A stretch of 64,000 nucleotides of DNA, taken from Procambarus clarkii (taxonomy: Eukaryota; Arthropoda; Malacostraca; Decapoda; Cambaridae). This document shows, in pieces, positions 50,535-63,295 of this stretch. The DNA is taken from positions 33,156,614 through 33,220,613 of the forward strand of contig NC_091193.1 of assembly GCF_040958095.1 (NCBI RefSeq), read 5' to 3'. The notes beneath the pieces were generated by a model. That model was given only the letters and a program-made list of their open reading frames with translations. It ran no database searches and had not been told where the DNA came from. Every line of letters starts with the position of its first letter. Position 1 is the first letter of the stretch. The translations under genes were made by a program, and so were the position numbers.

Positions 50535-53500
50535 AGGGTTTTCAGGCAAATTTAGAAATATCGTGTGTAGCATGTCAGGGTTTTCAGGTGAATTTGGGGA
50601 GTCACAGACTTGGGATTAAGGATTTCTTATGAGTGAGTAATTTCCGAGATTTTAGAAGTATGGAATTCTTATGAGAAAAATAATTTCCGAGACATAGAAG
50701 TTTGTTAAGGCCTTATGGGAGAAATTCAAATATCGTGTGTAGCACTTTAGGGTTTCCAGGAGAACTCTACGGACATGTTTTACATGTTTTCAACTTAGAA
50801 AATCCGTCTGTGTAAGCCATAGTTTTCATGTAAATTTTGAAAATCACATGTGTAAGTCATGGTTTTCAGGGTTTCGTACATCACACCCCCTCCCTCCCCC
50901 CTTACCTCGCAATCTCTCGCGTCACCTTTATTTACTTTACGCCCGGACAGCCAGACGACTCTTATCATATCTTATCTCCATAATATCTCTACCGTCCCTC
51001 CTCTCTCTCTCTCTCTCTCTCCTCTTCCTATTTCCTTACAACTATTTTCAGAGTTTCAAATAATCATAGAAGTTTATTTATATGTTTATGACCGAATTTG
51101 TAAAAGGACCATTTTCAGAGAATATTGTCTTAGATGTTTTGTTAAGGAAAACAGGCAACTTATCCATAACATTTAGTTTTATATCCATTTACGGCTATTT
51201 CATCTGTAAAGACCAAATTGATCAGAGCCCAGTTTATACCGAAAATTCGCCAGAGTCTACTTTGAGAGCAATATTCGTCAGAGGCAGTTTTAGCTCATAT
51301 TTCATCAGAGACCATTTTATACCTAAAAATGAACAGAGTCCACTTTGTCAGCAAAATTAGTCAGAGACAGTACTTAGCTCATATTTCATCAGAGTCCAGT
51401 TTTCTAGCAAAATTCGCCAGAGTCTACTTTGTGCCAAAATATTCAGAGTCCAGTTCATGATCGAAATTAATCAGAGTCCAGTTTTCTAGCAAAATTCGCC
51501 AGAGTCTACTTTGTGCCAAAATATTCAGAGTCCAGTTCATGATCGAAATTCATCAGAGTCCAGTTTTCTAGCAAAATTCGCCAGAGTCTACTTTGTGCCA
51601 AAATATTCAGAGTCCAGTTCATGATCGAAATTAATCAGAGTCCAATTAAAGACCCAAATTTGGCAGAGACCACATTTTCGCTACTAGCAGTCCAATCCCC
51701 CTGAAATTTTAAACAGTCATATTTCAGACGTAGTAAATAAGATCAAGTCAGTTACAGAGCTCCAGCTCTTGTCCCCCTGTATTTGCATATTTTCTCTATA
51801 TTCACTGTGTTCTTCGTATTCTCATCCGTGTTCACTCCATGTTCTACAAATGTTCACAGTCCCATTCAGTTCATATTTTCACAAGTATCTCCATTTTTTC
51901 TGTAATCTTTCTCTTAGTCTCATTATGTTCTCTACAAAGTCTAGTCATATTTTCTATGTACATCATATGTTCTCTTTACAACTTTTATACTCAATATTCA
52001 TGCTAACTTCCATATTTTGTGTTCTTTGTCAATATTCATGTTCCTCTACAAGTTCATGTTCCTCACAAGATCACTTCGTTTTTCACCTTCACTTACATGT
52101 TTTCTACATTCTTTGTCATATTCTCCATGTTCTTCACAAGTCCATTGTTCATTCTTTGTATTCCCTATTCTCCTTATCATGTTTTCATGTTCTCTGTAAG
52201 TTCATATTCCCAGCATGTTCACTGTATTCATCAACTTTTCTTACATGTGTTCTTTACCATGTTCCCCATATGTTCTCTAGGTTTTCCCCTTACATGTTAT
52301 TTAACGTTCCTTAACTAAAAAAAATCTTTCGCCAATCAACTAAAACATAGTCACTTTCGTCATTTCTCAACTAAACTTATTATCCAGTCAACTAAAAATT
52401 GTCAAAGGAATCTTTCCAACACTGTTCATAACTAAACTTATTCCCTAGTCATCAGAAAATAACCGTGTTCTTCATGTTTCATTGTCATTTCATAACTAAC
52501 TTTATCCATAGTCAAGTAAGAAAATATAGTCAAAGATATCTATCATCGTCGTTCTTAACTGGCATTATACTTTGTGGAGCACTAAAAAATAGTCAAATGT
52601 AACTTTTTCAACACTTTCATAACTAAACTTATTATCCAGTCAACTAAAAATTGTCAAAGGAATCTTTCCAGCACTGTTCTTAACTAAACTTATTCCCCAG
52701 TCATCAGAAAATAACCGTGTTCTTCATGTTTCATTGTCATTTCATAACTAAAATTATCTGCCAATCATCAGAAAAAGTCATGTTCATCATGTTTTGGTTT
52801 TTGCTCAACTAAAAGTATTCATCGGTCAACTAAAAATAGTTACTTCATCATGTTTCCTTGTCATTTCTTAACTGAAATATCACTTCTCTCATCTGAAAAT
52901 AGTCAGGATTAACCTCATTCAACACCGTTCTTAACTAAAACAGCCTTTCGCTTAGCTAAAAATTGTCAAAGGAATCTTTTCAGCACTGTTCATAACTAAC
53001 TTTATCCATAGTCAAGTAAGAAAATATAGTCAAAGATATCTATCATCGTCGTTCTTAACTGGCATTATACTTTGTGGAGCACTAAAAAATAGTCACTGTC
53101 GTCATATTTTGTCTTTTTCCTCAACTAAAAGAGTCAAATGTAACTTTTTCAACACTTTCGTAACTAAAATTATATGTCGCTAAGTAAGAAAAATAGTCAA
53201 AGGTGCTCTCCGTTACACCAAAGTTACTCTTCGAGAAATCAAAGACACTCTTCAATACATTAAGGACTTACTCAAAGACACCAAAGTTACACTCTAAGAC
53301 ATCCTTCGAGACATCAAAGACATCCTTTAAGACTTCAAGGGCACTCTTCGAGATATCAAAAGACACTCTCAAACACTCAAATTTACTCGCATCCTCAAAG
53401 TTATTCTCAGAGTCATCAAAAAGTTAATCTCAGTCATCAAAATGCTATTCTCTAAGTAGCCTTTCGTTCATCAGAGAAACTTTCTAAGACATCTTCGTTC

Positions 53501-55261
53501 ATTAAAGTTAATCTCAGAGGCATAAACGTTATTCTTGGAGCTATCAAAATTAATCTCTAAAACAACAAAAGTTAATCTCTGTCATCAAAGTTAATCTGCA
53601 AGATATCTTCGAGACATCAAAGTTACTTTTCATTACATCAAAGACGCATTCAAATACTACCCATGTTCTCAGAAGTCATTCTCTAAGCCATCAATGTTCT
53701 TCTCTAATACATAAAAGTTATTCTCAGAGTCACCTTCGTTCGTCAGAGAAACTTTCAAAAACATCTTTGTTCTTCAAACTTGTTTTCAAAGTCATCAAAA
53801 GTTAATCTAAGACATCTTCTTTCATCAAAGTTATTTTCAGAGACATCTAAAGTTATTCTCAGAGCTATCAAACTTGTTCTCAGAGTCATCAAATGGTATT
53901 CTCGAAGTCATCAAAGTTATTTTCAGAGACATCTAAAGTTAATTTCTATGTTATAAAGTTATTCTCAGAGACATCTAAAGTTAATCTTGGTCATCAAAGT
54001 TATTTTCAGAGACATCTAAAGTTAATTTCTATGTTATAAAGTTATTCTCAGAGACATTTAAAGTTAATCTTGGTCATCAAAGTTGTTCTCTAAACATCAA
54101 TGTTGTTCTCCAAGACATCAAAGATGTTCTCAAAATCATAAAAGTTATTCCCAGAGCTAACAAAATACTACTCATGTTCTCAAAGACATTCTCCAATTCA
54201 TCAATGTTGTTTCAAAGACATCAAAGTTAATCTCAGAGTTATCCAAAGACATTCTCAAAGTCATCTAAAGTTATTCTCTAAGACATCAAAGTTATTCTAA
54301 GAGTTATCAAAAGTTATTCTCAGTCATGTTATGTTATTCTCTAACTCACTTCCATTCATCAAAAGACATTCTCTAAGCCCTCAAAGTTATTCCCAGAGTC
54401 ATCAAAAAGTTATTCTTCAAAACATAAAATTTGCTCTGTAAGATATCTTCGTTCATCAAACTTATTCTCAGAGATATCTAAAGTTATTCTCAGAACAATC
54501 AAAAGTTATTCTAAGACAACAAAGTCTTTCTCAGAGTCATCAAAGTTATTCTCAGAGTCACCTTTGTTATTCAAAGAAGCCTTCTGAGACATCCTCGTTC
54601 AACAAAAACTGTCCTCAGAGCCATCAAAAAGTTAAATACAGTCGTCAAAGTTATTCTCTAAGTATCTTTTCGTTCATCAGAGAAGCTTTCTAAGACATCT
54701 TTGTTCATCCAAGTTGTTCTCTAAGACATCAATCTTGTTCTCTAAGACATCAAAGATGTTCTCTAAATCATAAAAGTTAATCTCTAAGTTACCTTCGTTC
54801 ATCAGAGAAACTTTCCAAAACATCTTCGTTCATCAAACTTGTTTTCAAAGTCATCAAATGTTATTCTCGAAGTCATCAAAGATATTTTCAGAGACATCTA
54901 AAGTTAATTTCTATGTTATAAAAGTTATTCTCAGAGACATCTAAAGTTAATCTTGGTCATCAAAGTTGTTCTCTAAACATCAATGTTGTTCTCCAAGACA
55001 TCAAAGATGTTCTCAAAATCATAAAAGTTATTCCCAGAGCTATCAAAGTGATCTTTAGTTCATCTTCGTTCTCCAAAAAGTTATTCTCTAAGACACCTTC
55101 GTTCATCAAAGAAACTCTCCTTCTTCCATCATGTTATTCTTTAAGACATCTTCAGTCATAAAATTTTCTCTCCAAAATGTAACTAGTTCAGCTTTTCATA
55201 CCAAGCCTGCACTTGTTAAAATATATTTTCGCAGTCACTTTACCCTAAAACTGTTCTCTGA

Positions 55262-55975
55262 ACTATCCTAACTTAACTTACCTTACCTTACCTATCTTAC
55301 CTAACTTTACCTATGTTACCTTACCTTACCTACCTTTTCCTAACTTATCCTGCTTAACCTATCTTACCTAACTTTACCTATGTTACCTTACCTTACCTAC
55401 CTTTCCTAACCTAACTTTACCTACGTTACCTTACCTTACCTACCTTTCCTATCTTATCCTGCTTAACCTATCTTACCTAACTTTACCTATGTTACCTTAC
55501 CTTACCTACCTTTCCTAACTTAACCTGCTTAACCTATCTTACCTAACTTTACCTATCTTACCTAACTTTACCTATCTTACCTAACTTAACTTTCATAACC
55601 TAACTTTACCTATCCTAACATAACTTACCTTACCTTCCCTATCTTACCTAACTTTACCTATCCTAACATAACTTACCTTACCTTCCCTAACTTAACCTAA
55701 CTTTACCTATCCTAACATAACTTACCTTACCTTCCCTAACTTAACCTAACTTTACCTATCCTAACTTAACTTACCTTTCATAACCTAACTTTACCTATCC
55801 TAACATAACTTACCTTACCTTCCCTATCTTACCTAACTTTACCTATCCTAACTTAACTTACCTAACTTATTCTGCTTAACATAACTTACCTTACCTTCCC
55901 TATCTTACCTAACTTTACCTATCCTATCCTAACCTAACTTGTCTTACCTAACTTAATCTTACTTTCCCAAACTGA
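55262..55975. repeat. Degenerate CCTAA/CCTTA telomere-like tract, left arm
   Basis: About 700 bp of ACCTAACTTTACCTATCTT-type text, loosely built from the arthropod telomere hexamer relative CCTAA (TTAGG on the other strand) but never a clean array. The C-rich strand is the plus strand. Confidence 0.8.
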
Positions 55976-56662
55976 TGTATCCTAACTTATCTAGTCCAAC
56001 CAGACATGATCTAACTTAAGTATTCCTTCTTGTCTTTGTGTTTCGTCAATCATTGTCTCATATTCATTTACTCATTTCATTAGTTAATTTCTCAAATGGT
56101 CACTTATGCATTTCAAGTGCTATTTGTTAGAGATTGGATATTTAAGCATTTCAAAGAATTATAATTTCTCAAATGGACGTTTTGCATTTCAAGTGCTATT
56201 TGTTAGAGATTGGATATTTAAGCATTTCAAAGAATTTTTGTTATATATGGGCATTTACTCATTTCAAGGGATAATTTCTCAAATGGACGTTTTTGCATTT
56301 CAAGTGTTATTTGTTTAAGATTGGGTATTTAACCATTTCAAAGGATTTTTGTTATATATGGGAACTTACTCGTTTCAAGGGCTAATTTCTCAAATGGTCA
56401 TTTTTGCAGATCAAGGGTTATTTGTTAAAGTTCATCAAGTTGCCCATAAGTTGTATTAGTAGGTTCTATCTTATGTTCTTATTTCCCAACCCCTTAACCT
56501 AACCTCTTGTAATCTTAGTGTATTTAGTAGGTTCTATCTTATGTTCTTATTCCCCAACCCTTTAACCTAACCTTTCAGATGTAGTTTGTTGAATATATTA
56601 TCCTTTTCCTAACCTTTCAGATGTAGTTTTGTTTCTCCTTTTTGTATATTTTTACCCAAACC

Positions 56663-57102
56663 CACCATCCCACTTAACCTTCTTTCCTTCTTTTATTTTG
56701 TTTTCACATATAAGTTCATTCTTTATCTTAGTAATAATAAAATTACAATAGTAAAGAATCAGATCTACTAAGACTTGAATTTGAGAAACAAGAGCTCAAG
56801 GGAGTGAGAGCATGAAAGAAGAGCAAGGAGTAAGAGAGAGGGGCGGAAGAAAATGGGACCAAAGAAGAGAGAATGAGAGAGAGTGTGGGCATGGGAGCAC
56901 TAAGACTTGAATTGAGAAAAAGAAAAACTAAGTGAATGAGAATGAGGGTGTGAGAATGGGAGCAATAAGACTTGAATTTGAGAAACAAGAGAGCATTTGA
57001 GCAAATGAGGGAGAGAGAGGGGGAGGAAGAGAGAGAATAAGGGAGAGAGATAGAAAAGGAGGGTTAGAAGGAGTAGGAGAATCAAAGTAAAGAAGGAAAG
57101 AT
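56663..57102. repeat. 440-bp asymmetric spacer of the palindrome
   Basis: Not self-complementary. Mostly purine-rich (GAGAGAG) on the plus strand. Contains three copies of a TAAGACTTGAATTTGAGAAA motif (about 56,769, 56,900 and 56,967), two of them followed by ACAAGAG. No coding potential recognised. Confidence 0.85.
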
Positions 57103-57789
57103 GGTTTGGGTAAAAATATACAAAAAGGAGAAACAAAACTACATCTGAAAGGTTAGGAAAAGGATAATATATTCAACAAACTACATCTGAAAGGTTAGGT
57201 TAAAGGGTTGGGGAATAAGAACATAAGATAGAACCTACTAAATACACTAAGATTACAAGAGGTTAGGTTAAGGGGTTGGGAAATAAGAACATAAGATAGA
57301 ACCTACTAATACAACTTATGGGCAACTTGATGAACTTTAACAAATAACCCTTGATCTGCAAAAATGACCATTTGAGAAATTAGCCCTTGAAACGAGTAAG
57401 TTCCCATATATAACAAAAATCCTTTGAAATGGTTAAATACCCAATCTTAAACAAATAACACTTGAAATGCAAAAACGTCCATTTGAGAAATTATCCCTTG
57501 AAATGAGTAAATGCCCATATATAACAAAAATTCTTTGAAATGCTTAAATATCCAATCTCTAACAAATAGCACTTGAAATGCAAAACGTCCATTTGAGAAA
57601 TTATAATTCTTTGAAATGCTTAAATATCCAATCTCTAACAAATAGCACTTGAAATGCATAAGTGACCATTTGAGAAATTAACTAATGAAATGAGTAAATG
57701 AATATGAGACAATGATTGACGAAACACAAAGACAAGAAGGAATACTTAAGTTAGATCATGTCTGGTTGGACTAGATAAGTTAGGATACA

Positions 57790-58503
57790 TCAGTTTGGGA
57801 AAGTAAGATTAAGTTAGGTAAGACAAGTTAGGTTAGGATAGGATAGGTAAAGTTAGGTAAGATAGGGAAGGTAAGGTAAGTTATGTTAAGCAGAATAAGT
57901 TAGGTAAGTTAAGTTAGGATAGGTAAAGTTAGGTAAGATAGGGAAGGTAAGGTAAGTTATGTTAGGATAGGTAAAGTTAGGTTATGAAAGGTAAGTTAAG
58001 TTAGGATAGGTAAAGTTAGGTTAAGTTAGGGAAGGTAAGGTAAGTTATGTTAGGATAGGTAAAGTTAGGTTAAGTTAGGGAAGGTAAGGTAAGTTATGTT
58101 AGGATAGGTAAAGTTAGGTAAGATAGGGAAAGTAAGGTAAGTTATGTTAGGATAGGTAAAGTTAGGTTATGAAAGTTAAGTTAGGTAAGATAGGTAAAGT
58201 TAGGTAAGATAGGTAAAGTTAGGTAAGATAGGTTAAGCAGGTTAAGTTAGGAAAGGTAGGTAAGGTAAGGTAACATAGGTAAAGTTAGGTAAGATAGGTT
58301 AAGCAGGATAAGATAGGAAAGGTAGGTAAGGTAAGGTAACGTAGGTAAAGTTAGGTTAGGAAAGGTAGGTAAGGTAAGGTAACATAGGTAAAGTTAGGTA
58401 AGATAGGTTAAGCAGGATAAGTTAGGAAAAGGTAGGTAAGGTAAGGTAACATAGGTAAAGTTAGGTAAGATAGGTAAGGTAAGGTAAGTTAAGTTAGGAT
58501 AGT
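57790..58503. repeat. Degenerate TTAGG-like tract, right arm
   Basis: Mirror of 55,262-55,975: GTAAGTTAGGTAAGATAGG-type text with the G-rich strand on plus. Confidence 0.8.
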
Positions 58504-61500
58504 TCAGAGAACAGTTTTAGGGTAAAGTGACTGCGAAAATATATTTTAACAAGTGCAGGCTTGGTATGAAAAGCTGAACTAGTTACATTTTGGAGAGAAA
58601 ATTTTATGACTGAAGATGTCTTAAAGAATAACATGATGGAAGAAGGAGAGTTTCTTTGATGAACGAAGGTGTCTTAGAGAATAACTTTTTGGAGAACGAA
58701 GATGAACTAAAGATCACTTTGATAGCTCTGGGAATAACTTTTATGATTTTGAGAACATCTTTGATGTCTTGGAGAACAACATTGATGTTTAGAGAACAAC
58801 TTTGATGACCAAGATTAACTTTAGATGTCTCTGAGAATAACTTTTATAACATAGAAATTAACTTTAGATGTCTCTGAAAATATCTTTGATGACTTCGAGA
58901 ATAACATTTGATGACTTTGAAAACAAGTTTGATGAACGAAGATGTTTTGGAAAGTTTCTCTGATGAACGAAGGTAACTTAGAGATTAACTTTTATGATTT
59001 AGAGAACATCTTTGATGTCTTAGAGAACAAGATTGATGTCTTAGAGAACAACTTGGATGAACAAAGATGTCTTAGAAAGCTTCTCTGATGAACGAAAAGA
59101 TACTTAGAGAATAACTTTGACGACTGTATTTAACTTTTTGATGGCTCTGAGGACAGTTTTTGTTGAACGAGGATGTCTCAGAAGGCTTCTTTGAATAACA
59201 AAGGTGACTCTGAGAATAACTTTGATGACTCTGAGAAAGACTTTGTTGTCTTAGAATAACTTTTGATTGTTCTGAGAATAACTTTAGATATCTCTGAGAA
59301 TAAGTTTGATGAACGAAGATATCTTACAGAGCAAATTTTATGTTTTGAAGAATAACTTTTTGATGACTCTGGGAATAACTTTGAGGGCTTAGAGAATGTC
59401 TTTTGATGAATGGAAGTGAGTTAGAGAATAACATAACATGACTGAGAATAACTTTTGATAACTCTTAGAATAACTTTGATGTCTTAGAGAATAACTTTAG
59501 ATGACTTTGAGAATGTCTTTGGATAACTCTGAGATTAACTTTGATGTCTTTGAAACAACATTGATGAATTGGAGAATGTCTTTGAGAACATGAGTAGTAT
59601 TTTGTTAGCTCTGGGAATAACTTTTATGATTTTGAGAACATCTTTGATGTCTTGGAGAACAACATTGATGTTTAGAGAACAACTTTGATGACCAAGATTA
59701 ACTTTAAATGTCTCTGAGAATAACTTTATAACATAGAAATTAACTTTAGATGTCTCTGAAAATAACTTTGATGACCAAGATTAACTTTAGATGTCTCTGA
59801 GAATAACTTTATAACATAGAAATTAACTTTAGATGTCTCTGAAAATAACTTTGATGACTTCGAGAATACCATTTGATGACTCTGAGAACAAGTTTGATAG
59901 CTCTGAGAATAACTTTAGATGTCTCTGAAAATAACTTTGATGAAAGAAGATGTCTTAGATTAACTTTTGATGACTTTGAAAACAAGTTTGAAGAACAAAG
60001 ATGTTTTTGAAAGTTTCTCTGACGAACGAAGGTGACTCTGAGAATAACTTTTATGTATTAGAGAAGAACATTGATGGCTTAGAGAATGACTTCTGAGAAC
60101 ATGGGTAGTATTTGAATGCGTCTTTGATGTAATGAAAAGTAACTTTGATGTCTCGAAGATATCTTGCAGATTAACTTTGATGACAGAGATTAACTTTTGT
60201 TGTTTTAGAGATTAATTTTGATAGCTCCAAGAATAACGTTTATGCCTCTGAGATTAACTTTAATGAACGAAGATGTCTTAGAAAGTTTCTCTGATGAACG
60301 AAAGGCTACTTAGAGAATAGCATTTTGATGACTGAGATTAACTTTTTGATGACTCTGAGAATAACTTTGAGGATGCGAGTAAATTTGAGTGTTTGAGAGT
60401 GTCTTTTGATATCTCGAAGAGTGCCCTTGAAGTCTTAAAGGATGTCTTTGATGTCTCGAAGGATGTCTTAGAGTGTAACTTTGGTGTCTTTGAGTAAGTC
60501 CTTAATGTATTGAAGAGTGTCTTTGATTTCTCGAAGAGTAACTTTGGTGTAACGGAGAGCACCTTTGACTATTTTTCTTACTTAGCGACATATAATTTTA
60601 GTTACGAAAGTGTTGAAAAAGTTACATTTGACTCTTTTAGTTGAGGAAAAAGACAAAATATGACGACAGTGACTATTTTTTAGTGCTCCACAAAGTATAA
60701 TGCCAGTTAAGAACGACGATGATAGATATCTTTGACTATATTTTCTTACTTGACTATGGATAAAGTTAGTTATGAACAGTGCTGAAAAGATTCCTTTGAC
60801 AATTTTTAGCTAAGCGAAAGGCTGTTTTAGTTAAGAACGGTGTTGAATGAGGTTAATCCTGACTATTTTCAGATGAGAGAAGTGATATTTCAGTTAAGAA
60901 ATGACAAGGAAACATGATGAAGTAACTATTTTTAGTTGACCGATGAATACTTTTAGTTGAGCAAAAACCAAAACATGATGAACATGACTTTTTCTGATGA
61001 TTGGCAGATAATTTTAGTTATGAAATGACAATGAAACATGAAGAACACGGTTATTTTCTGATGACTGGGGAATAAGTTTAGTTAAGAACAGTGCTGGAAA
61101 GATTCCTTTGACAATTTTTAGTTGACTGGATAATAAGTTTAGTTATGAAAGTGTTGAAAAAGTTACATTTGACTATTTTTTAGTGCTCCACAAAGTATAA
61201 TGCCAGTTAAGAACGACGATGATAGATATCTTTGACTATATTTTCTTACTTGACTATGGATAAAGTTAGTTATGAAATGACAATGAAACATGAAGAACAC
61301 GGTTATTTTCTGATGACTAGGGAATAAGTTTAGTTATGAACAGTGTTGGAAAGATTCCTTTGACAATTTTTAGTTGACTGGATAATAAGTTTAGTTGAGA
61401 AATGACGAAAGTGACTATGTTTTAGTTGATTGGCGAAAGATTTTTTTTAGTTAAGGAACGTTAAATAACATGTAAGGGGAAAACCTAGAGAACATATGGG

Positions 61501-63231
61501 GAACATGGTAAAGAACACATGTAAGAAAAGTTGATGAATACAGTGAACATGCTGGGAATATGAACTTACAGAGAACATGAAAACATGATAAGGAGAATAG
61601 GGAATACAAAGAATGAACAATGGACTTGTGAAGAACATGGAGAATATGACAAAGAATGTAGAAAACATGTAAGTGAAGGTGAAAAACGAAGTGATCTTGT
61701 GAGGAACATGAACTTGTAGAGGAACATGAATATTGACAAAGAACACAAAATATGGAAGTTAGCATGAATATTGAGTATAAAAGTTGTAAAGAGAACATAT
61801 GATGTACATAGAAAATATGACTAGACTTTGTAGAGAACATAATGAGACTAAGAGAAAGATTACAGAAAAAATGGAGATACTTGTGAAAATATGAACTGAA
61901 TGGGACTGTGAACATTTGTAGAACATGGAGTGAACACGGATGAGAATACGAAGAACACAGTGAATATAGAGAAAATATGCAAATACAGGGGGACAAGAGC
62001 TGGAGCTCTGTAACTGACTTGATCTTATTTACTACGTCTGAAATATGACTGTTTAAAATTTCAGGGGGATTGGACTGCTAGTAGCGAAAATGTGGTCTCT
62101 GCCAAATTTGGGTCTTTAATTGGACTCTGATTAATTTCGATCATGAACTGGACTCTGAATATTTTGGCACAAAGTAGACTCTGGCGAATTTTGCTAGAAA
62201 ACTGGACTCTGATGAATTTCGATCATGAACTGGACTCTGAATATTTTGGCACAAAGTAGACTCTGGCGAATTTTGCTAGAAAACTGGACTCTGATTAATT
62301 TCGATCATGAACTGGACTCTGAATATTTTGGCACAAAGTAGACTCTGGCGAATTTTGCTAGAAAACTGGACTCTGATGAAATATGAGCTAAGTACTGTCT
62401 CTGACTAATTTTGCTGACAAAGTGGACTCTGTTCATTTTTAGGTATAAAATGGTCTCTGATGAAATATGAGCTAAAACTGCCTCTGACGAATATTGCTCT
62501 CAAAGTAGACTCTGGCGAATTTTCGGTATAAACTGGGCTCTGATCAATTTGGTCTTTACAGATGAAATAGCCGTAAATGGATATAAAACTAAATGTTATG
62601 GATAAGTTGCCTGTTTTCCTTAACAAAACATCTAAGACAATATTCTCTGAAAATGGTCCTTTTACAAATTCGGTCATAAACATATAAATAAACTTCTATG
62701 ATTATTTGAAACTCTGAAAATAGTTGTAAGGAAATAGGAAGAGAGAGAGAGAGAGAGAGAGAGAGGAGGGACGGTAGAGATATTATGGAGATAAGATATG
62801 ATAAGAGTCGTCTGGCTGTCCGGGCGTAAAGTAAATAAAGGTGACGCGAGAGATTGCGAGGTAAGGGGGGAGGGAGGGGGTGTGATGTACGAAACCCTGA
62901 AAACCATGACTTACACATGTGATTTTCAAAATTTACATGAAAACTATGGCTTACACAGACGGATTTTCTAAGTTGAAAACATGTAAAACATGTCCGTAGA
63001 GTTCTCCTGGAAACCCTAAAGTGCTACACACGATATTTGAATTTCTCCCATAAGGCCTTAACAAACTTCTATGTCTCGGAAATTATTTTTCTCATAAGAA
63101 TTCCATACTTCTAAAATCTCGGAAATTACTCACTCATAAGAAATCCTTAATCCCAAGTCTGTGACTCCCCAAATTCACCTGAAAACCCTGACATGCTACA
63201 CACGATATTTCTAAATTTGCCTGAAAACCCT

Positions 63232-63283
63232 GACATGCTACAGACGATATTTCCCAGAAACAAAATATCGTCTGTGGCATGTC
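63232..63283. repeat. Terminal hairpin, right tip
   Basis: Mirror image of the left terminal hairpin (GACATGCTACAGACGATATT facing AAATATCGTCTGTGGCATGTC). Confidence 0.9.
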
Positions 63284-63295
63284 ATCCCTACTACT

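Larger units (their letters stand above)
50471..56662 (+). repeat. Palindrome left arm, 6.19 kb
   Basis: From outside inward: the terminal hairpin; unique-looking AT-rich DNA with repeated CATGTCAGGGTTTTCAGG; a CT microsatellite (51,001); about 83-bp repeats with CCAGTTTTCTAGCAAAATTC (51,390-51,650); degenerate TTCATGTTCTC text (51,770-52,310); repeats with AACTAAACTTATTCCCCAG (52,330-53,190); degenerate CATCAAAGTTATTCTCAGAG text (53,200-55,190); a CCTAA-like tract (55,262-55,975); and TTTCAAGTGCTATTTGTTAG repeats (56,100-56,430). Exact copies of a block starting CCATAGTCAAGTAAGAAAAT lie at about 52,506 and 52,991. No credible gene. Confidence 0.9.
50471..63295. mobile_element. 12.8-kb giant palindrome (possible long-TIR element)
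   Basis: Left arm 50,471-56,662 and right arm 57,103-63,295 are reverse complements. Corresponding positions sum to 113,765 throughout, changing to 113,766 outside a CT/GA microsatellite (51,001 / about 62,755) that differs by one base. All stretches compared by eye are otherwise identical. Both ends read 5'-AGTAGTAGGGATGACATGCC. The flanking minisatellite is in the same orientation on both sides, and TACAAC abuts both ends (50,465-50,470 and 63,296-63,301). Excising the unit plus one TACAAC restores the array, as for an insertion with a 6-bp duplication. No transposase, integrase or polymerase gene was found. Confidence 0.7.
57103..63295 (-). repeat. Palindrome right arm, 6.19 kb
   Basis: Reverse complement of the left arm with the same internal repeats in mirrored order. 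Open frames such as 61,451-61,996 are mirror images of left-arm frames and are low-complexity artefacts. Confidence 0.9.

Noticed and set aside
51769-52314. 181-codon Ser/Phe/Cys-rich frame and its mirror at 61,451-61,996
   Set aside because: Made of a degenerate TTCATGTTCTC repeat; it occurs in both arms only because the arms are identical.
55262-58503. Head-to-head telomere fusion at the palindrome centre
   Set aside because: The order is C-rich then G-rich on the plus strand, the reverse of a fusion, and the repeats are too degenerate.
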